DNA from: DATDRQ01 sp035291645 | GTDB taxonomy: Bacteria; Chloroflexota; Anaerolineae; Anaerolineales; UBA4823 | Length of the DNA stretch: 27,352 nt | Assembly: GCA_035291645.1 (NCBI GenBank) | Contig: DATDRQ010000082.1 | Location: 1 to 27,352 of the forward strand | Reading direction: 5' to 3' | Shown here: piece after piece, positions 16,880 through 24,405 of the stretch | Numbering within the stretch: the first letter of the stretch is position 1 | Layout of the letters: each line of letters opens with the position of its first letter | Translations under genes and position numbers: made by a program | Notes under the pieces: model-generated | What the model was told of the DNA's origin: nothing | Database searches by the model: none | What the model saw: the letters and a program-made list of their open reading frames with translations, nothing else

Positions 16880-17216
16880 TTAAGGGTAAATAATGAGCTT
16901 GTCGACGTCCACGTAGTAATCGCTGGATTGCGAATTCTTCATCCCGGACACCGAGACGTGGAAGGTGTGCGCGCCGGACCCCAGGTTACTGTAGGCGGTG
17001 CATACCTGCCACTGGGTGGTTGGGGAGTAAAGGTCCAGGAAACCTCGATGGACTCCATCAATGGTAATGGCGGCTTTGCCGCGATTGTAGGCTTTCGTGT
17101 AACAATAGTCCACCCGGCTGCCCCGCTTGCGAACCCACGACGGAGTATATGCCGAGGGTGGTAAAAACCAACCCGGCGAGCAGTAAAATCAGTTGGAATG
17201 CTCTGCGGGTGTTCAT
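16880..17216 (-). pseudogene. Frameshifted remnant of a secreted beta-sandwich (carbohydrate-binding-like) protein
   Basis: Two pieces lie in different frames. From an ATG at 17216 with a good AAGGAG Shine-Dalgarno 8 nt upstream comes a signal peptide (MNTRRAFQLILLLAGLVF, then cleavage-like GSQA), but this frame ends at 17058 after 52 residues. The adjacent frame, open from about 17187 to 16880, holds VDYCYTKAYNRGKAAITIDG, then a DLYSPTTQWQ strand and ending YYVDVDKLIIYP. This is the C-terminal half of a beta-sandwich domain that I have often seen at the ends of Chloroflexota secreted proteins (recalled, not searched). The N-terminal half of the domain is absent, so both a deletion and a frameshift are likely. 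A sequencing error or a recoded small gene cannot be excluded. Confidence 0.6.
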
Positions 17217-17340
17217 AGGGAATTCGCTCCTTGTCTTTTCTTATGCGATCCCGTTAATCTCAAAATATGAGAATAAACACTGTCTCCAACAATTTCCACC
17301 CTTAATAGTGCACCCTGCTGGTTAACTTCCCAGTTTGTAC

Positions 17341-17349
17341 ATTATATCA
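17341..17349 (-). promoter_or_regulatory. Extended -10 promoter for the secreted-protein remnant and lipoprotein
   Basis: The minus strand reads TGATATAAT, a perfect -10 hexamer with the TGn extension. A weak -35-like TTAAAT lies 17 bases upstream. The start of transcription would be near 17334, about 118 nt before the ATG at 17216. The promoter still looks intact although the first gene is broken, so it may now serve the lipoprotein gene downstream. Confidence 0.6.
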
Positions 17350-17394
17350 CTATTTTGCCTGGAATTTAAACAAAAATCGTGACGGAGAATTTTA

Positions 17395-17418
17395 AGGATG
17401 CCAGGCTCGGGGCATCCT
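17395..17418. promoter_or_regulatory. Palindrome between divergent promoters, candidate operator
   Basis: AGGATGCC, eight spacer bases, then GGCATCCT: a perfect 8-bp inverted repeat. It lies in the 263-bp intergenic stretch, with its centre about 57-61 bases from the -10 boxes of both the leftward promoter (17341-17349) and the rightward promoter (17463-17468). Neither strand has a U-run after it, so an intrinsic terminator is unlikely. A dimeric regulator site controlling both directions is a reasonable inference. Confidence 0.45.
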
Positions 17419-17462
17419 AAAGACCAACCTGCTGGAAAACATGCCTGTTCAGGTATTATGGT

Positions 17463-17468
17463 TATAAT
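17463..17468 (+). promoter_or_regulatory. -10 element of the exonuclease gene, near-leaderless
   Basis: TATAAT lies 11 bases before the ATG at 17480. Transcription would then begin about 5 bases before the start codon, and no Shine-Dalgarno sequence is visible. The -35 region is not conserved. The local string GGTTATAAT is shared with the glyQS upstream region. Confidence 0.55.
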
Positions 17469-17479
17469 CTCATCCACGT

Positions 17480-18022
17480 ATGAAACAGGCTGAGGAATTC
17501 TTCATCTCCGTGGACGTAGAGCCCTCTGGGCCGAATCCCGGACAGTACTCCTTGCTGGCGATCGGCGCCTGCACGCTCGTTCAGCCGCAGCAAACTTTCT
17601 ACGTCGAGATGCAACCGGTGAACACGAACTTTCAGCCGGAAGCTGCCGCCATCCACCAGCTTTCATTGGAAAGCCTGGCCGCGCAGGGCCTGCCTGCGCA
17701 GGAGGCCATGCAGCGCTTCGCCGATTGGCTGGAAGAGGTGGTGCCCGCCGGGGCGCGCCCGGTTTTCGTGGCTTTCAACGCCCCATTCGACTGGATGTTC
17801 GTGTGCGACTACTTCCACCGCTACCTGGGACGCAACCCGTTCGGCCATACTGCCATTGATATCAAGGCCTATTTTATGGGAAAGAAGGGTTCCTCATGGG
17901 CTGAGACCTCGATGAAGAACCTGGGCCCATATTTTCCAGCCCAAAACCCGCTCACCCACAATGCCCTGCAAGACGCGCTCGACCAGGGAGCGATCTTCCT
18001 GGCGCTGCGCAACCAGGCGTGA
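17480..18022 (+). CDS. DEDDh-family 3'-5' exonuclease (DnaQ-like), stand-alone
   Basis: 180-residue exonuclease of the RNase T / DNA polymerase III epsilon fold. The acidic metal-binding set is complete: Exo I SVDVEPSG (Asp12, Glu14), Exo II FNAPFDWMF (Asp104), Exo III HNALQDALDQG (His160, Asp165). The protein is only the catalytic domain, with no polymerase-binding tail or BRCT domain, so the substrate (DNA 3' ends, small RNA or oligonucleotides) cannot be told. The start is fixed because the catalytic Asp lies 12 residues in. It is a plus-strand gene between minus-strand blocks, with a -10 box 11 bases upstream and no Shine-Dalgarno. A 243-bp gap with a REP-like element separates it from the next gene. 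Confidence 0.88.
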   Translation: MKQAEEFFISVDVEPSGPNPGQYSLLAIGACTLVQPQQTFYVEMQPVNTNFQPEAAAIHQLSLESLAAQGLPAQEAMQRFADWLEEVVPAGARPVFVAFNAPFDWMFVCDYFHRYLGRNPFGHTAIDIKAYFMGKKGSSWAETSMKNLGPYFPAQNPLTHNALQDALDQGAIFLALRNQA

Positions 18023-18082
18023 TTCCTTTTTCCCGAAACATTCAGCAATCGTGGGTTCTCTGTTGCGGGGCTTGCTGAGCTG

Positions 18083-18129
18083 TCATTGCGAGGGCGCGCC
18101 AACGAAGTTGGCGTCGCCCGAAGCAATCT
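18083..18129. repeat. REP-like hairpin element (TCATTGCGAG...GAAGCAATCT type)
   Basis: An imperfect palindrome in the intergenic space after the exonuclease gene. Nested arms are ATTGC/GCAAT (18085-18089, 18123-18127), GGGCG/CGCCC (18092-18096, 18115-18119) and GCCAA/TTGGC (18098-18102, 18108-18112) around a CGAAG loop. The ends TCATTGCGAG and GAAGCAATCT are those of a dispersed extragenic repeat type that I recall from many bacterial genomes. Just upstream a further inverted pair, TCAGCAA (18042-18048) and TTGCTGA (18072-18078), may belong to the same element. Only one full copy lies in this window, so repetition is recalled knowledge, not seen here. Confidence 0.65.
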
Positions 18130-18265
18130 AATCAGTAACACATCCTGCCGACTTTCGTTTTAACCTGTATAACAAGGTCAACGCCAGATTTGCGTTTCCC
18201 CGGATGGAAATACCATAACTGGCCTGGATAAGCAGATCAACCGGAAAATAACTGGGAGATAACAA

Positions 18266-19594
18266 ATGAGCACCACGCTGGATCCAATCCCCGCCCACGA
18301 TATATCCCGCATCCTAGAATCCGCCCGCCGCCTGGGGATCGAGGTCAACGAAAGCGAGGCGATCGAGTGGCTCAAGGCCATGTCGGCGATGCCCGGGTCA
18401 GAGATCTCGATCGACTTGCAGAGCGGAGTCTTCGGTCACCGGGTGGCCATGTTAGACTTCAGCCCGGCCGACCTGCAGCACTTCCGCGAGATCGGCCGCC
18501 TGGTCGAGTTCGAGGACGTCCCTGGGGTCGTCGAGACGGCCCTGGCTCTATCCGGCTCGGCGGCCCAATCCAAGATCCAGACGTATCCGGGCGACTGCGA
18601 TTTCTTCGAACGAGTCAACATCCTGGCAAAGACGCGCCCTGAAGCCTGCCAGACGCTCGCCCAACTGATCCGCCAGAAGGCCCTCGACAAGCTCAAAGGA
18701 CCGACGTACCAGTTGATCGAAGTCAAGTTCGGCTCTTACCCGTTTGCAATGGCGCGCGCCGGCAACATGATCCGGTCCGGCTCCCCGATCGGCTGGTCTG
18801 CGGAGGAGATCCAGACCGGGAAGATCGAAGGCAACCTGGCGGATGGAACGGCAGCCTACATCCGCTGGGAAGATGTGCAGGACGAACCAGGCTGGTGCAA
18901 GCTGGATTGGGTGATCCTCGATCCTGTGCGCGGCCAGCTGGCCAACGCCAGCAACATGCTGGATGTCACCTGGGAAGCACCGGATGGCAGCATCACCCCC
19001 CTGGACGGCTATCTGGATCCTTATTTCCAGGAGATCTACCTGGAAGCGCAATCGGTCCCGATCTTCTCGAAGCTGGCCAAGCATGTCTCCAGCAACGCCC
19101 TGGACGAATACGTCGTCCAGCTCGAGAAGGAAGTCAGTAAATACCTGACCAAAGACGTCAACTACGGGAAAGCCGCCAAACGCATGTACAACGTCTTCCG
19201 CCTGACCGGGAAGTACGAAGAGGCAGCCTTCCTGCGCGAATTGTTCGACGAACCCACCACGCTGCTGTACCAGGTCTGGTCGCTGATCCGCACGATCGAC
19301 GATTGCTTCAGCCCGGGATCCAGCATCCCCTTAGATCAGGTGCTCGAGCAGGCCGACAAACTCGTCCTGGCGGCGGTCCGTACGCTCGAAGGGGAGAAGG
19401 AGGAAGAGGTCGTGCGTTACCTGCTGCGCCTGCGCGACAGCCTGACCCGGCAGCAGAGCGGCGAGCAGCTCACCCAGGACGCCGAAGCTGCCCGGGCGGA
19501 GGTGATCAACCTGGTCAACAACTTCTTCTACGAGCGCCTGACTGCCTTACCGACCATCAAATCCTACATGGATGGCTTCCAGCCAGAGCATTAA
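18266..19594 (+). CDS. Unrecognised protein with a polymerase-beta-type nucleotidyltransferase signature
   Basis: 442 residues, no family recognised by name. Residues 97-113 read G-S, eleven residues, then D-C-D-F (Asp110, Asp112). This fits the pol-beta nucleotidyltransferase pattern hG[GS]x(9-13)Dh[DE]h. Possible third acidic residues are Glu152 in LIEVKFG or Asp214 in KLDWVILD. The second half (about 260-430) is helical and charged, with KAAKRMYNVFRLTGKYEEAA and acidic runs such as GEKEEEVVRYL, like the helical domains behind many such catalytic cores. No signal peptide or membrane helix is visible. The start has GGGAG 8 bases upstream. A weak TATAAC lies at 18168-18173. It converges on the MuiA-family gene with 20 bp between stop codons. 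The catalytic assignment is inference from the motif alone. Confidence 0.6.
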   Translation: MSTTLDPIPAHDISRILESARRLGIEVNESEAIEWLKAMSAMPGSEISIDLQSGVFGHRVAMLDFSPADLQHFREIGRLVEFEDVPGVVETALALSGSAAQSKIQTYPGDCDFFERVNILAKTRPEACQTLAQLIRQKALDKLKGPTYQLIEVKFGSYPFAMARAGNMIRSGSPIGWSAEEIQTGKIEGNLADGTAAYIRWEDVQDEPGWCKLDWVILDPVRGQLANASNMLDVTWEAPDGSITPLDGYLDPYFQEIYLEAQSVPIFSKLAKHVSSNALDEYVVQLEKEVSKYLTKDVNYGKAAKRMYNVFRLTGKYEEAAFLRELFDEPTTLLYQVWSLIRTIDDCFSPGSSIPLDQVLEQADKLVLAAVRTLEGEKEEEVVRYLLRLRDSLTRQQSGEQLTQDAEAARAEVINLVNNFFYERLTALPTIKSYMDGFQPEH

Positions 19595-19614
19595 ATCTTT
19601 CCCTGTGTTGATCC

Positions 19615-21195
19615 TTAAATCAGTCCAAGGAGTTCCATCTCCCGGGGGTATTCCACGCTGAAATCGAAGCGGATCTGGCGTTTTTCTTTCGGCGCCAGGA
19701 TAAAGTTCCAGTCGAGCAGGTTCAGTTCGCTTTGCTCTGAAGGCTGCGGGCTGGCGCCTTCCAGCCTGACCTTGACCTCCTCGTGGCGGGAGACCGGCAT
19801 CTGGTCGTGCAAGGTGACTTCGGCGGCGACCGGCAGCAGGTTTTCGACCTCGATCTGGTAACCGTAGTGCAGGCGCCGGCGGGAGCCGATCAATTTCTTG
19901 TCGATCTCGCGGCGCTTGAGCTCGCGCTTGACCCGGATACGATCCTCCACCCCCAGGTAGAGTTCGATCTCCCCCAGAGGCGCGGTCAGGTCCAGGTGAG
20001 TGGAGCCGATGAACTCGTCCCCGGAGAACAGATTGGCCCCTCCGGGCAAGAGGGTGTACTGGCTGGCGTTGACCATTTTCGCCCGCCGGTAGGCAGCCTC
20101 GACCAGTTTCGGCGCAGCGACGTAATCCAGGATGGGCTCAAGCCGGTAGCGAACGACAGTCACCTTCTGCGGCGAGGCGTCGGCCGGGATGGTCGCCGTC
20201 CCAGGGACGTGGTATGTCACGGCAGCGCCGGTTGTATCGACTCCCGCTTCGAGGGGCGGGGCTGCCTGCATTTCCAGTTCCATGGATGCCTTCGTCACAG
20301 CCCGCGCAGGCCGGAGGCTGACATCCGCCTGTACGCCGGCCGAGCGCGGCGCCGGGAAAGGGACGACCGGGGACTGCGGGCGGATATACCAGGGGTCCAG
20401 CTCCGGCAGCCAGCCGGTCAACGCCGGGCGCGCCGTGGAAAGCGAGAGGTTGACATCCTGCCAGGCTTCCCCGCTGTGCTGGTTCACCTCCGCCAGATAA
20501 CCAACCTCCAGCCAGGATTTTTCCGCCTCTTCCTGAAGCCGCAGGTCGTACAACGGCTGCCAACCGGCGCCGCCCACCACGTAGGTGAGATCGATGGTCA
20601 AGTCACCGGCCTGCAGGACTTCGATCTCGACCAGGGCGGTATAGGCTTCGCGGCGCGGGGCGCCGCGCCAGCGATCCAGCTCTTTGTTCAATTTCGCCAG
20701 CTGCCGCTCCAGGCCTCGCCTGCGGGCAGCGAGATCGATCAGTTGCCCATCCAGCCCTGCGATCTGGCTGCGCAGCCGCTCGAATAGGGCCAGCTGCTCC
20801 TCCAGACCCATCTCCCCGGCAGCCAGAGCCAGGGCGTAGGTATCGGTTTTCGAGGCAATCGCCGCCAGGTTGCTGCGCGTCTGGCGGGACAATTCCTCCT
20901 GTGCCTCCAGGCTCCGCTGTTCGTCTTCCAGGGTTTCGATCTGCTCTTCCAGCCCGCGAACCTGTTCGGAGGGAGTTTCGACATAATAGGCGTGCTGGAG
21001 CTGCAATCCGAGCAAACGAGCCTGGGCGCCGCCGCGCGCGGCCACCCTGGCCGAGTCCGGGTTCAAGGCTAACGGCAGTTCCGTGAACTCCAACCGCTGC
21101 AGGCCCGGCTCGAAGCCTGCGCTCGCGGCGCGCGTCACACGCGCCCGGTCCGGGTACACCGTCACCGCAGCGATTCTTGAATCCATGATAGTCAT
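19615..21195 (-). CDS. MuiA-family protein (DUF4140 / DUF4139)
   Basis: 526 residues with the layout of the mucoidy-inhibitor MuiA family. The N-terminal DUF4140 part begins IAAVTVYPDRARVTRAA. A charged helical stretch (about residues 76-180) rich in EQIETLEDEQRSLEAQEEL is probably coiled coil. The DUF4139 beta-rich part has YVVGGAGWQPLYDLRL, the WQDVNLSLSTARP motif and, near the C-terminus, KRRLHYGYQIEV-like strands and LNLLDWNFILAPKEKRQIRF. The biochemical role of the family is not established. There is no signal peptide, unlike some members. The ATG at 21195 follows the glyQS stop by 2 bp (TAATAATG), so the two are co-transcribed; a second ATG three codons on is possible. Confidence 0.85.
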   Translation of the reverse strand: MTIMDSRIAAVTVYPDRARVTRAASAGFEPGLQRLEFTELPLALNPDSARVAARGGAQARLLGLQLQHAYYVETPSEQVRGLEEQIETLEDEQRSLEAQEELSRQTRSNLAAIASKTDTYALALAAGEMGLEEQLALFERLRSQIAGLDGQLIDLAARRRGLERQLAKLNKELDRWRGAPRREAYTALVEIEVLQAGDLTIDLTYVVGGAGWQPLYDLRLQEEAEKSWLEVGYLAEVNQHSGEAWQDVNLSLSTARPALTGWLPELDPWYIRPQSPVVPFPAPRSAGVQADVSLRPARAVTKASMELEMQAAPPLEAGVDTTGAAVTYHVPGTATIPADASPQKVTVVRYRLEPILDYVAAPKLVEAAYRRAKMVNASQYTLLPGGANLFSGDEFIGSTHLDLTAPLGEIELYLGVEDRIRVKRELKRREIDKKLIGSRRRLHYGYQIEVENLLPVAAEVTLHDQMPVSRHEEVKVRLEGASPQPSEQSELNLLDWNFILAPKEKRQIRFDFSVEYPREMELLGLI

Positions 21196-21197
21196 TA

Positions 21198-24100
21198 TTA
21201 GAAGCCCTCTAACTTCGATAAATCTGCCACCCCGTCCGCCAGGGCTGCCACGCGCTGCAGCAGGCCCAGCCGGTTTTTTCTGACTGCTTCCACCTCGACC
21301 ATCACCAGCACCTGATCGAAGAAGCGGTTGATAGCGGGAATTAGCGGCAGGAAGGCGTTGAGGAAATCATCTACCAAACCTGCCTGGCGTCCCGCCGCAC
21401 CCGCCGTCTGGAGCGCGGCGTACAGCTCCTTTTCGGAAGGCTCTTCGAAGACAGCCGGGTCGACGGCAAAACGCTCCTGGAAATCCCGGGTGATTCTCAC
21501 ACAACGGGCATAAGCCGGCAGGATGCGATTCCAGTCGGATCTCTGCACCCAGGCGGCCAGTTCCTGCACGGCGCGCTGGGCTGCCGCCGGGTTGTCCGCC
21601 TGTTCGGCTAAAACGGCCTCGACGACGTCGTAACGGTAGCCTCTCTCCAGCAGCAGGTGGCGCAGGCGCTCCCCGACGAATGCCAGGCAAGCCCGGCGGC
21701 TTTCTTCGCTCGCAGCGATCGGCAGCCGGTCCGCTGCCATTCCCAGGGCTTGTCGCACATCGAAGTTCAGATCCCAGGCGATCAGGTTGCTGACCAGGCC
21801 CAGGGCGGCGCGGCGCTGTCCAAATGGATCGCGTGCTCCGCTGGGAGCCAGCCCGGCTGCAAACAGGCCGGAAAGCGTGTCCAGCCGGTCTGCCAGCCCG
21901 ACGGCCAACCCGGGTAAAGTGCGCGGGGGGACGTCGCCGGTGAAGCGCGGCAGGTAGTGTTCGAAAATGGCGGTCCCAACTTCTTCCGGCTCCCCGAAGT
22001 GCAGGGCGTAGACGCGGCCCATGACCCCCTGCAGGGAGGTCATCTCGACCACCATCTTCGTCACCAGGTCGGCCTTAGCCAGTTCCGCGGCTCGTACGGC
22101 AACCCGGCTCTGTTCCAGCGTGAGACCCAGCATCCCGGAAAGATCTTCGACCAGATGGTAGATCCGGTGGGTCTTATCCAGCATCGAGCCAAGTTGCCCC
22201 TGAAAGACCAGGGTTCCCAGATCAGGCAGGTAGGCCTGCAGGGGCTTCTTCAGGTCTTCCTCGATGAAGAAGGCAGCATCGGCGAAGCGCGCCCGGATGA
22301 CATGCTCGTTCCCCTCTCGCACCAGCTCTCTTTCGTCGATCAGGTTTCCATCACCGTGGTTGCTGATGGCGATGAAGTAAGGGAGCAGCTTCCCATCACG
22401 CTCGACCGGGAAGTAGCGCTGGTGTTTCTTCATCACCGAACTAAGCACCTCGCCTGGCAGGTCCAGGTGTTGCGGGTCGAAAGAACCAAGCAGCCCGGCA
22501 GGCGCTTCGACCAGGTTGGCGACCTCCGCCAACAGCCCCTGATCCTCGGGAACCGCGCCGCCGACCTCGACAGCCAACCTGCCCACCTGTTCCGCGATGC
22601 GCTGGCGGCGATGAGAGACATCCAGCAGAAAGCCTTGCTCTGCCAGGCAGGAGGAATATTCCTGTGGATTATTGACTGAAAACTCTTCCCACCGGCTAAA
22701 ACGCAGGCCGCGCGAGGTGTTGCCTGAAACCAGCCCGGCATACTCAAACGGGATCACCCGGTCGCCCAGGAGAGCCAGCAACCAGCGGATCGGGCGAGAG
22801 AAGGCGGCATTGCTGCTGTTCCAGCGCATCGATTTATCGAAACGCAGGGAGGCGATCAAGCCCGGGATCGCTTCAGCCAGGACCTCCCCTGCCGGGCGAC
22901 CAGCCGTGCGCATGAGGGCCACCGCATACCTGCCGCCATCGACCTCCTGCAACTGGAGATCGGCCAGCGCCACCCCCTTACTGCGAGCAAAGCCTTCGGC
23001 TGCGGGGGTCGGTTGCCCCAAGGAGTCGAAAGCCCGGCTGGCCGGGGGTCCTTTGACTAATTGTTCCAGGTCCGGCTGGCGGGGCGCCAGATCATCGACC
23101 GAGACCACCAGACGGCGCGGGGTGCCCATCACGCGCAGCGGGCCGTGCTCCAGTCGTAATTCGGACAACAGGGCAGGGAGGCGCTGCTCTAACTGTGCCA
23201 GAGCCCCGTCCAGGTCGCCAGCCGGCAGCTCCTCGGTCCCGATCTCGAATAATAAGTCCGCCGGGTCAGTCAGTTGCCCTGACAATGATTGGGTCTTCTC
23301 ATTGGCCCCACTGTTCGCCTGCTCCCCGGCCCCGCGGTTCTCATCCAGCCAGGGGTATTCCAGGCGCTGGCGCTGCTCCAGGTAGGCGCCCGCCACGCGG
23401 CGGGAGAGCTCGCGCATGCGGGCGAAGAAGGCCTGGCGCTCGGTTACGCCAATGGCGCCGCGCGTATCCAGGACGTTGAAGGTATGCGAGCACTTCAACA
23501 AATAATCGTAAGCAGGCAGCACCAGGCCGTGTTCGAGGGCATTGTTTGCCTCCGCCTCGAAGAGCTGGTACATGTTCTTCAGGCGCTCGATGTCACCGAC
23601 TTCGAAATAGTACCGGCTGTGCTCCTGTTCCGCCTGCAGGTTTACCTCCCCGGCGGTGAGGCCAGACAGGCCGGTCGAATCACTGCCTGGGGTATTCCAG
23701 CGGATTTCCTGGAAGCCGTGCACCCTTTGTAAGGCGATGGCGATGCGGTCCAGGCCGTAGGTGATCTCCACCGAGACCGGATCGAGCACGAAACCACCGG
23801 CTTGCTGGAAGTAGGTAAACTGGGTGATCTCCTGACCGTCCAGCCAGACTTCCCAGCCCAACCCCCAGGCGCCCAGGGCAGGCGCCTCCCAGTTATCCTC
23901 GACGAAGCGGAGATCGTGCTGGCGCGGGTCGATCCCCAGGGCTTGCAACGATTTCAAGTAGAGCTCCTGGGGATTACCCGGGTCGGGCTTCAGGATCACC
24001 TGGAACTGGTAGTGCATCTGCATCCGGTTTGGGTTTTCCCCGTAGCGCCCGTCGTCCGGGCGGATGCTGGGTTCGACGTAGGCTACGTTCCAGGGCTCCG

Positions 24101-24245
24101 GCCCAAGGACGCGCAGGAAGGTTGCCGGGTTCATCGTGCCGGCCCCCACCTGGGTGTAATACGGCTGCCAGATCAGGCAGCCCTGGGCGGCCCAGAAATC
24201 CTGCAAGGCCATCATGATGGATTGAAAATCGAGCGGATCAGGCAT
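21198..24245 (-). CDS. glyQS: Glycyl-tRNA synthetase, alpha and beta chains fused
   Basis: Charges tRNA-Gly. 1015 residues with both subunits of the bacterial alpha2beta2 enzyme in one chain. Residues 1-300 are the alpha (class II catalytic) part: SIMMALQDFWAAQGC, GTMNPATFLRVLGPEPWN, motif 2 in IRPDDGRYGENPNRMQM, and LDPVSVEITYGLDRIA. A hydrophilic linker (about 302-328) follows. The beta part then starts DLLFEIGTEELPAGDL and includes GTPRRLVV, HQRYFPVERDGKLLPYF, FADAAFFIEEDLKKPL and the C-terminal DPFGQRRAALGLV. I see no stop or frameshift at the junction. The ATG at 24245 has no Shine-Dalgarno; TATAAT lies 10 bases upstream, suggesting a near-leaderless message. The MuiA-family gene follows after 2 bp. 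Confidence 0.95.
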   Translation of the reverse strand: MPDPLDFQSIMMALQDFWAAQGCLIWQPYYTQVGAGTMNPATFLRVLGPEPWNVAYVEPSIRPDDGRYGENPNRMQMHYQFQVILKPDPGNPQELYLKSLQALGIDPRQHDLRFVEDNWEAPALGAWGLGWEVWLDGQEITQFTYFQQAGGFVLDPVSVEITYGLDRIAIALQRVHGFQEIRWNTPGSDSTGLSGLTAGEVNLQAEQEHSRYYFEVGDIERLKNMYQLFEAEANNALEHGLVLPAYDYLLKCSHTFNVLDTRGAIGVTERQAFFARMRELSRRVAGAYLEQRQRLEYPWLDENRGAGEQANSGANEKTQSLSGQLTDPADLLFEIGTEELPAGDLDGALAQLEQRLPALLSELRLEHGPLRVMGTPRRLVVSVDDLAPRQPDLEQLVKGPPASRAFDSLGQPTPAAEGFARSKGVALADLQLQEVDGGRYAVALMRTAGRPAGEVLAEAIPGLIASLRFDKSMRWNSSNAAFSRPIRWLLALLGDRVIPFEYAGLVSGNTSRGLRFSRWEEFSVNNPQEYSSCLAEQGFLLDVSHRRQRIAEQVGRLAVEVGGAVPEDQGLLAEVANLVEAPAGLLGSFDPQHLDLPGEVLSSVMKKHQRYFPVERDGKLLPYFIAISNHGDGNLIDERELVREGNEHVIRARFADAAFFIEEDLKKPLQAYLPDLGTLVFQGQLGSMLDKTHRIYHLVEDLSGMLGLTLEQSRVAVRAAELAKADLVTKMVVEMTSLQGVMGRVYALHFGEPEEVGTAIFEHYLPRFTGDVPPRTLPGLAVGLADRLDTLSGLFAAGLAPSGARDPFGQRRAALGLVSNLIAWDLNFDVRQALGMAADRLPIAASEESRRACLAFVGERLRHLLLERGYRYDVVEAVLAEQADNPAAAQRAVQELAAWVQRSDWNRILPAYARCVRITRDFQERFAVDPAVFEEPSEKELYAALQTAGAAGRQAGLVDDFLNAFLPLIPAINRFFDQVLVMVEVEAVRKNRLGLLQRVAALADGVADLSKLEGF

Positions 24246-24255
24246 ATTGGCTCAA

Positions 24256-24261
24256 ATTATA
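24256..24261 (-). promoter_or_regulatory. -10 element of glyQS, near-leaderless
   Basis: TATAAT on the minus strand lies 10 bases before the glyQS ATG, so transcription would begin about 4 bases before the start codon. No ribosome-binding sequence is visible and no good -35 is present. It lies between the intrinsic terminator of the dsbA-like gene and glyQS, where a promoter is needed. Confidence 0.55.
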
Positions 24262-24335
24262 ACCGCCTTTATTCTCGGGGGTATGTTTCGGCGCGGTCTC
24301 GAGGCTTCGCGGGCGGGTTCTGAGACAAGCAAAGT

Positions 24336-24375
24336 AAAAAGAAAAGGGATTTTGGCGATGATCGCCGAAATCCCT
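24336..24375 (-). terminator. Rho-independent terminator after the DsbA-like gene
   Basis: On the minus strand AGGGATTTCGGCGAT pairs with ATCGCCAAAATCCCT (one mismatch, single central base), then TTTCTTTTT follows. The 15-bp stem and U-rich tail are classical. It begins about 30 bases after the DsbA-like stop codon and insulates the ECF/DsbA block from glyQS. Confidence 0.9.
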
Positions 24376-24405
24376 CAACCGGTTGGCATAAAAACCACTA
24401 TCGAA

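Noticed and set aside
18168..18195. TATAAC and TTGCGT as promoter parts for the nucleotidyltransferase-like gene
   Set aside because: No partner box at proper spacing; too weak to list as a promoter.
19783..20787. 334-residue plus-strand open frame opposite the MuiA-family gene
   Set aside because: Antisense shadow; no motifs.
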